DNA of 64,000 nucleotides, taken from Saccoglossus kowalevskii. Taxonomy: Eukaryota; Hemichordata; Enteropneusta; Harrimaniidae. The stretch is taken from NCBI RefSeq assembly GCF_000003605.2, contig NW_003130783.1, forward strand, positions 1-64,000, read 5' to 3'. Shown in pieces: positions 1 through 12,129 of this stretch. The notes below the pieces were generated by a model. That model was not told where the DNA came from. It was given only the letters and a program-made list of their open reading frames with translations, and did no database searches. The number at the start of each line of letters is the position of its first letter. Position 1 is the stretch's first letter. Made by a program: the position numbers and the translations under genes.

Positions 1-803
1 AAGCACTCTCGGGCGCGGTTAGTATTTGCCTGGGAGATTCCCCGGGCAAACGAGCTGTTGATTTTTGTTTTCATTACAAACATGGAAAAGATATACGGCA
101 ACATTTCTGCATCTGTTTTTGCTGTGATGTCAAACATTTATAGCAGAAAATCGTGGCATTTTGGTAACTTTTTTAAGTAACGGAAAGTTTCGAAATTCCT
201 TCCAATTTTCAAGTACAAGTTGTTGATGCTGTAGGCACGTAGTGGGTTTTAAGTTGTTAACGAACCGTTCAAAGTCATTGCAAAATTGATCAAAGTTATT
301 GCAAAGTTGTTAGATGTGTTTGCATAAATGACCTAAGTTGTTGGCTTATAGAAACGCGCAGTTATAAAGTCGACAAGTTTAATAAAAGTCAGTAGAAAGC
401 AGCTTATAAATGGTCACGTGACTTGACTGTAAAATGTTAGAAAACAGCGTGCAAAGTTGGAAAAAACGAAAGAAATGTTGGCGGAGTTGCTTGTATATAT
501 AACCTAAGTCATTATCATAACAACCCCGCAGTTAAATTTCGAAAACATTAAGTAAATGTTCCAAGAATGCCTCATATATAAGCAGATTATCACAACAGTC
601 ACCGGAAAGTCGACAACAAACTGCTTACAAAGTTGTGAAAAGCGATTGCAAAGTTGGTAGTTTCATTCGGGATTGTTACATGTGATATCATATTAACAAG
701 TCGAAAATGTGAATAAATATTTCGTAAATTGATGTTAAATCACCGTAGTCTTACTCCAAGTATGCAGAGGTCATAGGTCAATTCTAGAAGATACTTATGT
801 AAA
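1..803 (+). repeat. Subfamily C tract, left edge
   Basis: Differs from A by CGGGCAAACGAG, ATTTTTGTTTTCATT, TGCTGTGATG, GCTGTAGGCACG, TTGTTAGATGTGTTTGC, CACGTGACTTGAC, TTACATGTGATATC, ACTTATGTAAACG, and loss of about 17 bp after AACAAGTC. The end is placed between about 803 and 845, where A-type CCTCTAATTCTGC resumes. It closely matches M60, some 56 kb away. Confidence 0.85.
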
Positions 804-899
804 CGATATCGATTTTAAAACATCCCAAAACCTGAAATAGCCTCTAATTCTGCTTAATTTCAATTGATCTACGCAGTTGTGTGGTTAGGTGACCGATAA
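1..899 (+). repeat. Monomer M0, partial, C form
   Basis: Lacks its first 12 bases at the window edge; reconstructed full length 911 bp. C form to about 803, A form after. The CAAAG cluster is degenerate (GAACCGTTCAAAG, GCAAAATTGATCAAAG). Confidence 0.95.
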
Positions 900-1828
900 A
901 TGTTTAAAGTAAAGCACAATCGTACTTGCATGGGAGACTCCCCGAGTAAACGAGCTGTTGAATTTTTTTTTTTTCATTACAAACATGGAAAAGATATTCG
1001 GCAACATTTCTGCATTTTTTCTTCCTGTGATGTCAAACATTTATAGCAGAAAATCGTGGCATTTTTGTAACTTTTTGAACTAAAGAAAAGTTTCGCAATT
1101 GCTTCTAATTTTCAAGTACAAGTTGTTGATGCTGTCGGCACGTAGTGGGATTTATGTTGTTAACGCGGCGTGCAAAATTGTTCAAAGTCATTGCAAAGTT
1201 GTGCAAAGTTATTGCAAAGTTTGTAGATGTACTTGTATAAATGACCTAAGTTGTTGGCTTATAGAAACGCGCAGTTGTAAAGTCGACAAGTTTATTAAAA
1301 GCCAGTTGAAAGCAGCTTATAGATGGTCACGTGAGTTGACTGTAAAATATTAGAAAATAGCGTGCAAAGTTGTAAAAAACGAAAGAAATGTTGGCGGAGT
1401 TGCTTGTATATATAACCTAAGTCATTATCATGACAACCCCGCAGTTAAATGTCTAAAACATTAAGTAAATATTCCGAGAATGCCTCATATATAACCAGAT
1501 TATCACAACTGTCACCGAAAAGTCGACAACAAACTGCTTACAAAGTTGTGAAAAGCGATTTCAAAGTTGGTAGTATCATTCGGGATTGTTACCTGTGATA
1601 TCATATTAACAAGTCCCGTGGTTAAAAGTTCGAACATGTGAATAAATATATCGTAAATTGATGTTAAATTACCGTAGTCTTACTCCAAGTATGCAGAGGT
1701 CATAGGTAAATTCTAGAAGACACTTGTGTAAACGATATCGATTTTAAAACATCCCTAAACCTGAAATAGCCTCGAATTCTGCTTAATTTCAAATGATCTA
1801 TGCAGTTGTGTGGTTAGGTGACCGATAA
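900..1828 (+). repeat. Monomer M1, A form, 929 bp
   Basis: Carries the 11-bp loss (AATCGTACTTGC in place of the form with GGCGTGGTTAG). T-run of 12. Late part GATACACTTGTG-like with GACACTTG. Confidence 0.95.
963..974 (+). repeat. Poly-T tract of variable length (example in M1)
   Basis: Twelve T in M1, eleven in M2, and roughly seven to eleven elsewhere, always after GTTGAA. B monomers carry an embedded G (TTTGTTTC), and some carry C, A or G interruptions (M17, M40, M41, M42, M44, M26). This is the main source of one- to three-base monomer length differences. Confidence 0.9.
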
Positions 1829-2755
1829 ATGTTTAAAGTAAAGCACAATCGTACTTGCATGGGAGACTCCCCGAGTAAACGAGCTGTTGATTTTTTTTTT
1901 TCATTACAAACATGGAAAAGTTATTCGGCAACATTTCTGCATTTTTTCTTCCTGTGATGTCAAACATTTATAGCAGAAAATCGTGTCATTTTTGTACCTT
2001 TTTGAACTAAAGAAAAGTTTCGCAATTGCTTCTAATTTTCAAGTACAAGTTGTTGATGCTGTCGGCACGTAGTGGGATTTATGTTGTTAACGCGGCGTGC
2101 AAAATTGTTCAAAGTCATTGCAAAGTTGTGCAAAGTTATTGCAAAGTTTGTAGATGCACTTGCATAAATGACCTAAGTTGTTGGCTTATAGAAACGCGCA
2201 GTTGTAAAGTCGACAAGTTTATTAAAAGCCAGTTGAAAGCAGCTTATAGATGGTCACGTGAGTTGACTGTAAAATATTAGAAAATAGCGTGCAAAGTTGT
2301 AAAAAACGAAAGAAATGTTGGCGGAGTTGCTTGTATATATAACCTAAGTCATTATCATGACAACCCCGCAGTTAAATGTCTAAAACATTAAGTAAATATT
2401 CCGAGAATGCCTCATATATAACCAGATTATCACAACAGTCACCGAAAAGTCGACAACAAACTGCTTACAAAGTTGTGAAAAGCGATTTCAAAGTTGGTAG
2501 TATCATTCGTGATTGTTACCTGTGATATCATATTAACAAGTCCCATGGTTAAAAGTTCGAACATGTGAATAAATATATCGTAAATTGATGTTAAATTACC
2601 GTAGTCTTACTCCAAGTATGCAGAGGTCATAGGTCAATTCTAGAAGATACTTGTGTAAACAATATCGATTTTAAAACATCCCAAAACCTGAAATAGCCTC
2701 TAATTCTGCTTAATTTCAATTGATCTACGCAGTTGTGTGGTTAGGTGACCGATAA
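1829..2755 (+). repeat. Monomer M2, A form, 927 bp
   Basis: 11-bp loss. Private words AAAAGTTATTCGG, TCGTGTCATTTTTGTACC and GATGCACTTGC are shared only with M61, 59 monomers away. Confidence 0.95.
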
Positions 2756-3684
2756 ATGTTTAAAGTAAAGCACAATCGTACTTGCATGGGAGACTCCCCG
2801 AGTAAACGAGCTGTTGAATTTTTTTTTTTTCATTACAAACATGGAAAAGATATTCGGCAACATTTCTGCATTTTTTCTTCCTGTGATGTCAAACATTTAT
2901 AGCAGAAAATCGTGGCATTTTTGTAACTTTTTGAACTAAAGAAAAGTTTCGCAATTGCTTCTAATTTTCAAGTACAAGTTGTTGATGCTGTCGGCACGTA
3001 GTGGGATTTATGTTGTTAACGCGGCGTGCAAAATTGTTCAAAGTCATTGCAAAGTTGTGCAAAGTTATTGCAAAGTTTGTAGATGTACTTGTATAAATGA
3101 CCTAAGTTGTTGGCTTATAGAAACGCGCAGTTGTAAAGTCGACAAGTTTATTAAAAGCCAGTTGAAAGCAGCTTATAGATGGTCACGTGAGTTGACTGTA
3201 AAATATTAGAAAATAGCGTGCAAAGTTGTAAAAAACGAAAGAAATGTTGGCGGAGTTGCTTGTATATATAACCTAAGTCATTATCATGACAACCCCGCAG
3301 TTAAATGTCTAAACCATTAAGTAAATATTCCGAGAATGCCTCATATATAACCAGATTATCACAACAGTCACTGAAAAGTCGACAACAAACTGCTTACAAA
3401 GTTGTGAAAAGCGATTTCAAAGTTGGTAGTATCATTCGTGATTGTTACCTGTGATATCATATTAACAAGTCCCATGGTTAAAAGTTCGAACATGTGAATA
3501 AATATATCGTAAATTGATGTTAAATTACCGTAGTCTTACTCCAAGTATGCAGAGGTCATAGGTCAATTCTAGAAGATACTTGTGTAAACAATATCGATTT
3601 TAAAACATCCCAAAACCTGAAATAGCCTCTAATTCTGCCTAATTTCAAATGATCTATGCAGTTATGTGGTTAGGTCACCGATAA
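2756..3684 (+). repeat. Monomer M3, A form, 929 bp
   Basis: 11-bp loss. Ends with TTCTGCCTAATTTC, GCAGTTATGTGG and GGTCACCG, the same end as M5; AAACCATTAAG is private. Confidence 0.95.
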
Positions 3685-4621
3685 ATGTTTAAAGTAATGC
3701 ACAATCGGGCGTGATTAGTACTTGCATGGGAGACTCCCCTAGTAAACGAGCTGTTGATTTTTTTTTTCATTACAAACATGGAAATGATATTCGGCAACAT
3801 TTCTGAATTGTTTCTTCCTGTGATATCAAACATTTATAGCAGAAAATCGTGGCATTTTTGTAACTTTTTGAACTAAAGAAAAGTTTCGCAATTGCTTCTA
3901 ATTTTCATGTACAAGTTGTTGATGCTGTCGGCACGTAGTGGGATTTATGTTGTTAACGCGGCGTGCAAAATTGTTCAAAGTCATTGCAAAGTTGTACAAA
4001 GTTATTGCAAAGTTTGTAGATGTACTTGTATAAATGATTTAAGTTGTTGGCTTATAGAAACGCGCAGTTGTAAAGTCGACAAGTTTATTAAAAGCCAGTT
4101 GAAAGCAGCTTATAGATGGTCACGTGAGTTGACTGTAAAATATTAGAAAATAGCGTGCAAAGTTGTAAAAAACGAAAGAAATGTTGGCGGAGTTGCTTGT
4201 ATATATAACCTAAGTCATTATCATGACAACCCCGCAGTTAAATGTCTAAAACATTAAGTAAATATTCCGAGAATGCCTCATATATAACCAGATTATCACA
4301 ACAGTCACCGAAAAGTCGACAACAAACTGCTTACAAAGTTGTGAAAAGCGATTTCAAAGTTGGTAGTATCATTCGTGATTGTTACCTGTGATATCATATT
4401 AACAAGTCCCATGGTTAAAAGTTCGAACATGTGAATAAATATATCGTAAATTGATGTTAAATTACCGTAGTCTTACTCCAAGTATGCAGAGGTCATAGGT
4501 CAATTCTAGAAGATACTTGTGTAAACAATATCGATTTTAAAACATCCCAAAACCTGAAATAGCCTCTAATTCTGCTTAATTTCAATTGATCTACGCAGTT
4601 GTGTGGTTAGGTGACCGATAA
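3685..4621 (+). repeat. Monomer M4, A form, 937 bp
   Basis: Private words AAAGTAATGCAC, GCGTGATTAG, CCCCTAGTAAAC, GGAAATGATATTC and CTGAATTGTTTC recur only in M6, two monomers on. Confidence 0.95.
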
Positions 4622-5560
4622 ATGTTTAAAGTAAAGCACAATCGGGCGTGGTTAGTACTTGCATGGGAGACTCCCCGAGTAAACGAGCTGTTGAATTTTT
4701 TTTTCATTACAAACATGGAAAAGATATTCGGCAACATTTCTGCATTTTTTCTTCCTGCGATGTCAAACATTTATAGCAGAAAATCGTGGCATTTTTGTAA
4801 CTTTTTGAACTAAAGAAAAGTTTCGAAATTCCTTCTAATTTGCAAGTACAATTTGTTGATGCTGTCGGCACGCAGTGGGTTTTAAGTTGTTAACGCACCG
4901 TGCAAAATTGTTCAAAGTCATTGCAAAGTTGTACAAAGTTATTGCAAAGTTTGTAGATGTACTTGTATAAATGATTTAAGTTGTTGGCTTATAGAAACGC
5001 GCAGTTGTAAAGTCGACAAGTTTATTAAAAGCCAGTTGAAAGCAGCTTATCGATGGTCACGTGAGTTGACTGTAAAATATTAGAAAATAGCGTGCAAAGT
5101 TGTAAAAAACGAAAGAAATGTTGGCGGAGTTGCTTGTATATATATAACCTAATTAATTGTCATGACAACGCCGCAGTTAAATGTCTAAAACATTAAGTAA
5201 ATATTCCGAGAATGCCTCATATATAACCAGATTATCACAACAGTCACCGAAAAGTCGACAACAAACTGCTTACAAAGTTATGAAAAGCGATTTCAAAGTT
5301 GGTAGTTTCATTCGGAATTGTTACCTGTGATATCATATTAACAAGTCCCGTGGTTAAAAGTTTAAACATGTGAATAAATATATCGTAAATTGATGTTAAA
5401 TAACCGTAGTCTTACTCCAAGTATACAGAGGTCATAGGTCAATTCTAGAAGATACTTGTGTAAACAATATCGATTTTAAAACATCCCAAAACCTGAAATA
5501 GCCTCTAATTCTGCCTAATTTCAAATGATCTATGCAGTTATGTGGTTAGGTCACCGATAA
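4622..5560 (+). repeat. Monomer M5, A form, 939 bp
   Basis: Full-length start with GGGCGTGGTTAG. Private TTATCGATGG, CTAATTAATTGTC and GTATACAGAGG, the last of which marks the left limit of the M4/M6 duplication. Confidence 0.95.
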
Positions 5561-6497
5561 ATGTTTAAAGTAATGCACAATCGGGCGTGATTAGTACTTG
5601 CATGGGAGACTCCCCTAGTAAACGAGCTGTTGATTTTTTTTTTCATTACAAACATGGAAATGATATTCGGCAACATTTCTGAATTGTTTCTTCCTGTGAT
5701 ATCAAACATTTATAGCAGAAAATCGTGGCATTTTTGTAACTTTTTGAACTAAAGAAAAGTTTCGCAATTGCTTCTAATTTTCATGTACAAGTTGTTGATG
5801 CTGTCGGCACGTAGTGGGATTTATGTTGTTAACGCGGCGTGCAAAATTGTTCAAAGTCATTGCAAAGTTGTACAAAGTTATTGCAAAGTTTGTAGATGTA
5901 CTTGTATAAATGATTTAAGTTGTTGGCTTATAGAAACGCGCAGTTGTAAAGTCGACAAGTTTATTAAAAGCCAGTTGAAAGCAGCTTATAGATGGTCACG
6001 TGAGTTGACTGTAAAATATTAGAAAATAGCGTGCAAAGTTGTAAAAAACGAAAGAAATGTTGGCGGAGTTGCTTGTATATATAACCTAAGTCATTATCAT
6101 GACAACCCCGCAGTTAAATGTCTAAAACATTAAGTAAATATTCCGAGAATGCCTCATATATAACCAGATTATCACAACAGTCACCGAAAAGTCGACAACA
6201 AACTGCTTACAAAGTTGTGAAAAGCGATTTCAAAGTTGGTAGTATCATTCGTGATTGTTACCTGTGATATCATATTAACAAGTCCCATGGTTAAAAGTTC
6301 GAACATGTGAATAAATATATCGTAAATTGATGTTAAATTACCGTAGTCTTACTCCAAGTATGCAGAGGTCATAGGTCAATTCTAGAAGATACTTGTGTAA
6401 ACAATATCGATTTTAAAACATCCCAAAACCTGAAATAGCCTCTAATTCTGCTTAATTTCAATTGATCTACGCAGTTGTGTGGTTAGGTGACCGATAA
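5561..6497 (+). repeat. Monomer M6, A form, 937 bp, copy of M4
   Basis: Reads as identical to M4 over its whole length. The copied tract also includes the end of M5 and the first bases of M7. Confidence 0.96.
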
Positions 6498-7426
6498 ATG
6501 TTTAAAGTAAAGCACAATCGTACTTGCATGGGGAGACTCCCCGAGTAAACGAGCTGTTGAATTTTTTTTTTATTACAAACATGGAAAAGATATTTGGCAA
6601 CATTTCTGCATTTTTTCTTCCTGTGATGTCAAACATTTATAGCAGAAAATCGTGGCATTTTTGTAACTTTTTGAACTAAAGAAAAGTTTCGCAATTGCTT
6701 CTAATTTTCAAATACAAGTTGTTGATGCTGTCGGCACGTAGTGGGTTTTATGTTGTAAACGCGGCGTGCAAAATTGTTCAAAGTCATTGCAAAGTTGTGC
6801 AAAGTTATTGCAAAGTTTGTAGATGTACTTGTATAAATGACCTAAGTTGTTGGCTTATAGAAACGCGCAGTTGTAAAGTCGACAAGTTTATTAAAAGCCA
6901 GTTGAAAGCAGCTTATAGATGGTCACGTGAGTTGACTGTAAAATATTAGAAAATAGCGTGCAAAGTTGTAAAAAACGAAAGAAATGTTGGCGGAGTTGCT
7001 TGTATATATATAACCTAAGTCATTATCATGACAACCCCGCAGTTAAATGTCTAAAACATTAAGTAAATATTCCGAGAATGCCTCCTATATAACCAGATTA
7101 TCACAACAGTCACCGAAAAGTCGACAACAAACTGCTTACAAAGTTATGAAAAGCGATTTCAAAGTTGGTAGTTTCGTTCGGGATTGTTACCTGTGATATC
7201 ATATTAACAAGTCCCGTGGTTAAAACTTTGAACATGTGAATAAATATATCGTAAATTGATGTTAAATTACCGTTGTCTTACTCCAAGTATGCAGAGGTCA
7301 TAGGTCAATTCTAGAAGATACTTGTGTAAACGATATCGATTTTAAAACATCCCAAAACCTGAAATAGCCTCGCATTCGGCATAATTGCAAATGATCTATG
7401 CAGTTGTGTGGTTAGGTGACCGATAA
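6498..7426 (+). repeat. Monomer M7, A form, 929 bp
   Basis: 11-bp loss plus an extra G (CATGGGGAGAC). TGTTGTAAACGC; CCTCCTATATAACC. Ends with a slightly B-like GCATTCGGCATAATTGC. Confidence 0.95.
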
Positions 7427-8367
7427 ATGTTTAAAGTAAAGCACAATCGGGCGTGGTTAGTACTTGCACTGGAGACTCCCCGAGCAAACGAGCTGTTGAA
7501 TTTTTTTTTCATTACAAACATGGAAAAGATATTCGTCAACATTTCTGCATTTTTTCTTCTTGTGATGTCAAACATTTATAGCAGAAAATCGTGGCATTTT
7601 TGTAACTTGTTTAACTAAAGAAAAGTTTCGAAATTCCTTCTAATTTTCAAGTACGAGTTGTTGATGCTGTCGGCACGTAGTGGGTTTTAAGTTGTTAACG
7701 CATCGTGCAAAATTGTACAAATTCATTGCAAAATTGTGCAAAGTTATTGCAAAGTTTGTAGATGCACTTGCATAAATGACCTAAGTTGTTGGCTTATAGA
7801 AACGCGCAGTTGTAAAGTCGACAAGTTTAATAAAAGCCAGTTGAAAGCAGCATATATATGGTCACGTGAGTTGACTGTAAAATATTAGGGAACAGCGTGC
7901 AAAGTTGTAAATAACGAAATAAATGTTGGCGGAGTTGCTTGTATATATATAACCTAAGTCATTATCATGACAACCCCGCAGTTAAATGTATAAAACATTA
8001 AGTAAATATTCCGAGAATGCCTCATATATAAGCAGATTATCACAACAGTCACCGGGAAAGTCGACACAAACTGCTTACAAAGTTGTGAAAAGCGATTTCA
8101 AAGTTGGTAGTATCATTCGGGATTTTTACCTGTGATATCATCTTAACAAGTCCCACTGTGTTAAAAGTTCGAACATGTGAATAAATATATCGTAAATTGA
8201 TGTTAAATTACCGTAGTCTTACTCCAAGTCTGCAGAGGTCATAGGTCAATTCTAGAAGATACTTGTGTAAACGATATCGATTTTAAAACATCCCAAAACC
8301 TGAAATAGCCTCTAATTCTGCTTAATTTCAAATTATCTATGCAGTTGTGTGGTTAGGTTACCAATAA
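7427..8367 (+). repeat. Monomer M8, A form, 941 bp
   Basis: CTTGCACTGGAG, ATTCGTCAAC, TTAGGGAACAGCG with AAATAACGAAATAAATG (GGGAACAGC and GAAATAAATG also in M52), CTTGTTTAAC and GCATATATATGG. Confidence 0.95.
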
Positions 8368-9307
8368 ATGTTTAAAGTAAAGCACAATCGGGCGTGGTTA
8401 GTACTTGCATGGGAGACTCCCCGAGTAAAGGTGTTGTTGAATTTTTTTTTTCATTACAAACATGGAAAAGATATTCGACAACATTTCTGCATTTTTTATT
8501 CTTGTGATGTCAAACATTTATAGCAGAAAATCGTGGCATTTTTGTAACTTTTTTAAATAAAGAAAAGTTTCGAAATTCCTTCTAATTTTCAAGTACAAGT
8601 TGTTGATGCTGTCGGCACGCAGTGGGTTTTAAGTTGTTAACGCACCGTGCAAAATTGTTCAAAGTCATTGCAAAGTTGTGCAAAGTTATTGCAAAGTTTG
8701 TAGATGTACTTGTATAAATGACCTAAGTTGTTGGCTTATAGAAACGCGCAGTTGTAAAGTCGACAAGTTTATTAAAAGCCAGTTGAAAGCAGCTTATAGA
8801 TGGTCACGTGAGTTGACTGTAAAATATTAGAAAATAGCGTGCAAAGTTGTAAAAACGAAAGAATGTTGGCGGGAGTTGCTTGTAAATATATAACCTAAGT
8901 CATTATCATGACAACCCCGAAGTTAAATGACGAAAATATTAAGTAAATGTTCGGAGAATGCCTCATATGTAAGTAGATTGTCACAACAGTCAACCAAAAA
9001 GTCGACTACAAACTGCTTACAAAGTTGTGAAAAGCGATTGCAAAGTTGGTATTTTCATTCGGGATTGTTACCTGTGATATCATATTAACAAGTCCCATAG
9101 TTAAAAGTTCGAAAATGTGAATAAAGATTTCGTTAATTGATGTTAAATTACCGTAGTCTTACTCCAAGTATGTAGATGTCATAGGTCAATTCTAGAAGAT
9201 ATTTGCGTAGACGATATCGATTTTAAAACATCTCAAAACCTGAAATAGCCGGGAATTCGGCCTAATTGCATGTTTTCTATGCAGTTGTGTGGTTATGTGA
9301 CCGATAA
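8368..9307 (+). repeat. Monomer M9, A/B chimera, 940 bp
   Basis: A form to about 8850, B form after about 8918. GAGTAAAGGTGTTGTTG and TTATTCTTGTGATG are private. Confidence 0.95.
8851..8918 (+). other. A-to-B junction inside M9
   Basis: The last clear A marker is GTTGT before the A-run (ends 8850); the first clear B markers are CCCCGAAG (from about 8915) and CGAAAATATTAAG. Between them lie private small changes (GAATGTTGGCGGGAG, TTGTAAATATATAACC). M9 is 940 bp long, so the two halves are joined in register. Confidence 0.85.
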
Positions 9308-10250
9308 ATGTTTGAGGTAAAGCGCAATCGGGCGTGGTTAGTACTTGCATGGGAGACTCCCTGAGTAAACGAGCTGTTGAATTTTTTTTTTTGTTTCATC
9401 ACAGACATGGAAAAGATATACTTCAACATTTCTGCATTTTTCTTCCTGTGATGTCAATCATTTATTGTAGAAAATCGTGGCATTTTTGTAACTTTTTTAA
9501 CTAATGGAAAGTTTCGAAATTCCTTCTAATTTTCAAGTACAAGTTGTTGATGCTGTCGGCACGTAGTGGGTTTTAAGTTGTTAGCGCACCGTGCAAAGTT
9601 GTTCAAAGTCATTGCAAAGTTGTGCAAAGTTATTGCAAAGTTGGTAGATGTATTTGCATAAATGACCTAAGTTGTTGGCTTATAGAAACGCGCAGTCTAA
9701 AGTCGACAAGTTTAATAAAAGCCATTTGAAAGCAGCTTATAGATGTTCACGTGAGTTGACTTGTAAAATGTTAGAAAGCAGCGTGCAAAGTTGGAAAAAA
9801 CGAAAGAAATGTTGGCGGAGTTGCTTGTATATATAACATAAGTCATTATCATGACAACCCTGCAGTTAAATGTCGAAAATATTAAGTAAATGTTCCGAGA
9901 ATGCCTCATATGTAAGCAGATTGTCACAACAGTCAACCAAAAAGTCGACTACAAACTGCTTACAAAGTTGTGAAAAGCGATTGCAAAGTTGGTATTTTCA
10001 TTCGGGATTGTTACCTGTGATATCATATTAACAAGTCCCATAGTTAAAAGTTCGAAAATGTGAATAAAGATTTCGTTAATTGATGTTAAATTACCGTAGT
10101 CTTACTCCAAGTATGTAGATGTCATAGGTCAATTCTAGAAGATATTTGCGTAGACGATATCGATTTTAAAACATCTCAAAACCTGAAATAGCCGGGAATT
10201 CGGCCTAATTGCATGTTTTCTATGCAGTTGTGTGGTTAGGTGACCGATAA
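9308..10250 (+). repeat. Monomer M10, B form, 943 bp
   Basis: First B monomer with a B start. GCGCAGTCTAAAG (short), GACTTGTAAAATG, AGAAAGCAGC and ATATAACATAAG are private. Confidence 0.95.
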
Positions 10251-11190
10251 ATGATTGAGGTAAAGCGCAATTGGGCGTGGTTAGTACTTGCATGGGAGAC
10301 TTCCTGAGTAAACGAGCTGTTGATTTTTTTTTGTTTCATCACAGACATTGAAAAGATATACTTCAACATTTCTGCATTTTTCTTCTTGTGATGTCAATCA
10401 TTTATTGTATAAAATCGTGGCATTTTTGTAACTTTTTTAACTAATGGAAAGTTTCGAAATTCCTTCTAATTTTCAAGTACAAGTTGTTGATGCTGTCGGC
10501 ACGTAGTGGGTTTTAAGTTGTTAACGCACCATGCAAAGTTGTTCAAAGTCATTACAAAGTTGTGCAAAGTTATTGCAAAGTTGGTAGATGTATTTGCATA
10601 AATGACCTAAGTTGTTGGCTTATAGAAACGCGCAGTTGTAAAGTCGACAAATTTAATAAAAGCCAGTTCAAAGCAGCTTATTGATGTTCACGTGAGTTGA
10701 CTGTAAAATTTTAGAAAACAGCGTGCAAAGTTGGAAAAAACGAAAGAAATGTTGGCGGAGTTGCTTGTATATATAACCTAAGTCATTATCATGACAACCC
10801 CGAAGTTAAATGTCGAAAATATTAAGTAAATGTTCGAAGAATGCCTCATATGTAAGCAGATTGTCACAACAGTCAACCAAAAAGTCGACTACAAACTGCT
10901 TACAAAGTTGTGAAAAGCGATTGCAAAGTTGGTATTTTCATTCGGGATTGTTACCTGTGATATCATATTAACAAGTCCCATAGTTAAAAGTTCGAAAATG
11001 TGAATAAAGATTTCGTTAATTGATGTTAAATTACCGTAGTCTTACTCCAAGTATGTAGATGTCATAGGTCAATTCTAGAAGATATTTGCGTAGACGATAT
11101 CGATTTTAAAACATCTCAAAACCCGAAATAGCCGGGAATTCGGCGTAATTGCATGTTTTTTATGCAGTTGTGTGGTTAGGTGACCGATAA
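10251..11190 (+). repeat. Monomer M11, B form, 940 bp
   Basis: Starts ATGATTGAGG with CAATTGGGCG; GACATTGAAAAG, TTGTATAAAATCG, ACCATGCAAAG, GTCATTACAAAG and TTATTGATGTTC. Confidence 0.95.
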
Positions 11191-12129
11191 ATGTTTGAGG
11201 TAAAGCGCAATCGGGCGTGGGTAGTACTTGCATGGGAGACTCCCTGAGTAAACGAGCTGTTGAATTTTTTTGTTGTTTCATCACAGACATGGAAAAGATA
11301 TACTTCAACATTTCTGCATTTTTCTTCCTGTGATGTCAATCATTTATTGTAGAAAATCGTGGCATTTTTGTAACTTGTTTTAACTAATGGAAAGTTTCGA
11401 AATTCCTTCTAATTTTCAAGTACAAGTTGTTGATGCTGTCGGCACGTAGTGGGTTTTAAGTTGTTAGCGCACCGTGCAAAGTTGTTCAAAGTCATTGCAA
11501 AGTTGTGCAAAGTTATTGCAAAGTTGGTAGATGTATTTGCATAAATGACCTAAGTTGTTGGCTTATAGAAACGCGCAGTTGTAAAGTCGACAAGTTTATA
11601 AAAGCCATTTGAAAGCAGCTTATAGATGTTCACGTGAGTTGACTGTAAAAATGTTAGAAAACAGCGTGTAAAGTTTGAAAAACGAAAGAAATTTTGGCGG
11701 AGTGCTTGTATATATAACTAAGTCATTATCATGACAACCCCGCAGTTAAATGTCGAAAATATTAAGTAAATGTTCCGAGAATGCCTCATATGTAAGCAGA
11801 TTGTCACAACAGTCAACCAAAAAGTCGACTACAAACTGCTTACAAAGTTGTGAAAAGCGATTGCAAAGTTGGTATTTCATTTGGGATTGTTACCTGTGAT
11901 ATCATTTTAACAAGTCCCATAGTTAAAAGCTCGAAAATGTGAATAAATATTTCGTTAATTGATGTTAAATTACCGTAGTCTTACTCCAAGTATGTAGATG
12001 TCATAGTTCAATTCTAGAAGATATTTGCGTAGACGATATCGATTTTAAAACATCTCAAAACCTGAAATAGCCGGGAATTCGGCCTAATTGCATGTTTTCT
12101 ATGCAGTTGTGTGGTTAGGTGACCGATGG
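11191..12129 (+). repeat. Monomer M12, B form, 939 bp, indel-rich
   Basis: GCGTGGGTAG, CTTGTTTTAAC, then a cluster of one-base losses between about 11600 and 11880 (GTTTATAAAAG, GGAGTGCTTG, TATAACTAAG, GGTATTTCAT). Confidence 0.93.

Larger units (their letters stand above)
1..8850 (+). repeat. Left block of subfamily A (M0 to first half of M9)
   Basis: Subfamily A is marked by TTTAAAGTAAAGCACA at the monomer start, CATTACAAACATGG, TTATAGCAGAAAATCG, CTTTTTGAACTAAAG, GTTGTAAAAAACG and CATCCCAAAACC. M0 is largely the C form. All monomers of this block that reach that region carry the ACTTGTGTAAAC (or ACTTATGTAAAC in M0) variant late in the monomer and never the TTTGCGTAGGCG variant common in the right A block, so the two A blocks are not interchangeable. 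Confidence 0.9.

Noticed and set aside
1099-1353. Plus-strand open frame of 84 codons recurring in many A monomers (also 2026, 2955, 3892, 44299, 58322 and others)
   Set aside because: It opens at TTG, not ATG; recurs only because the repeat does; and is cut by ordinary indels in other A monomers and in B. Its CKVVQSYCKV-type residues simply translate the CAAAG microrepeat. No domain or signal is recognisable.
4426-4440. GTTCGAAC word as a tRNA-type B box, which would hint at a SINE-derived repeat
   Set aside because: It does not fit the full B-box consensus, no A box lies at a suitable distance upstream, and there is no tRNA-like fold or poly-A tail.
4622-4813. 63-codon plus-strand frame starting at the monomer anchor (MFKVKH...)
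   Set aside because: Intact only in a minority of A monomers; the 11-bp loss and T-run changes destroy it elsewhere; low-complexity and no motif.
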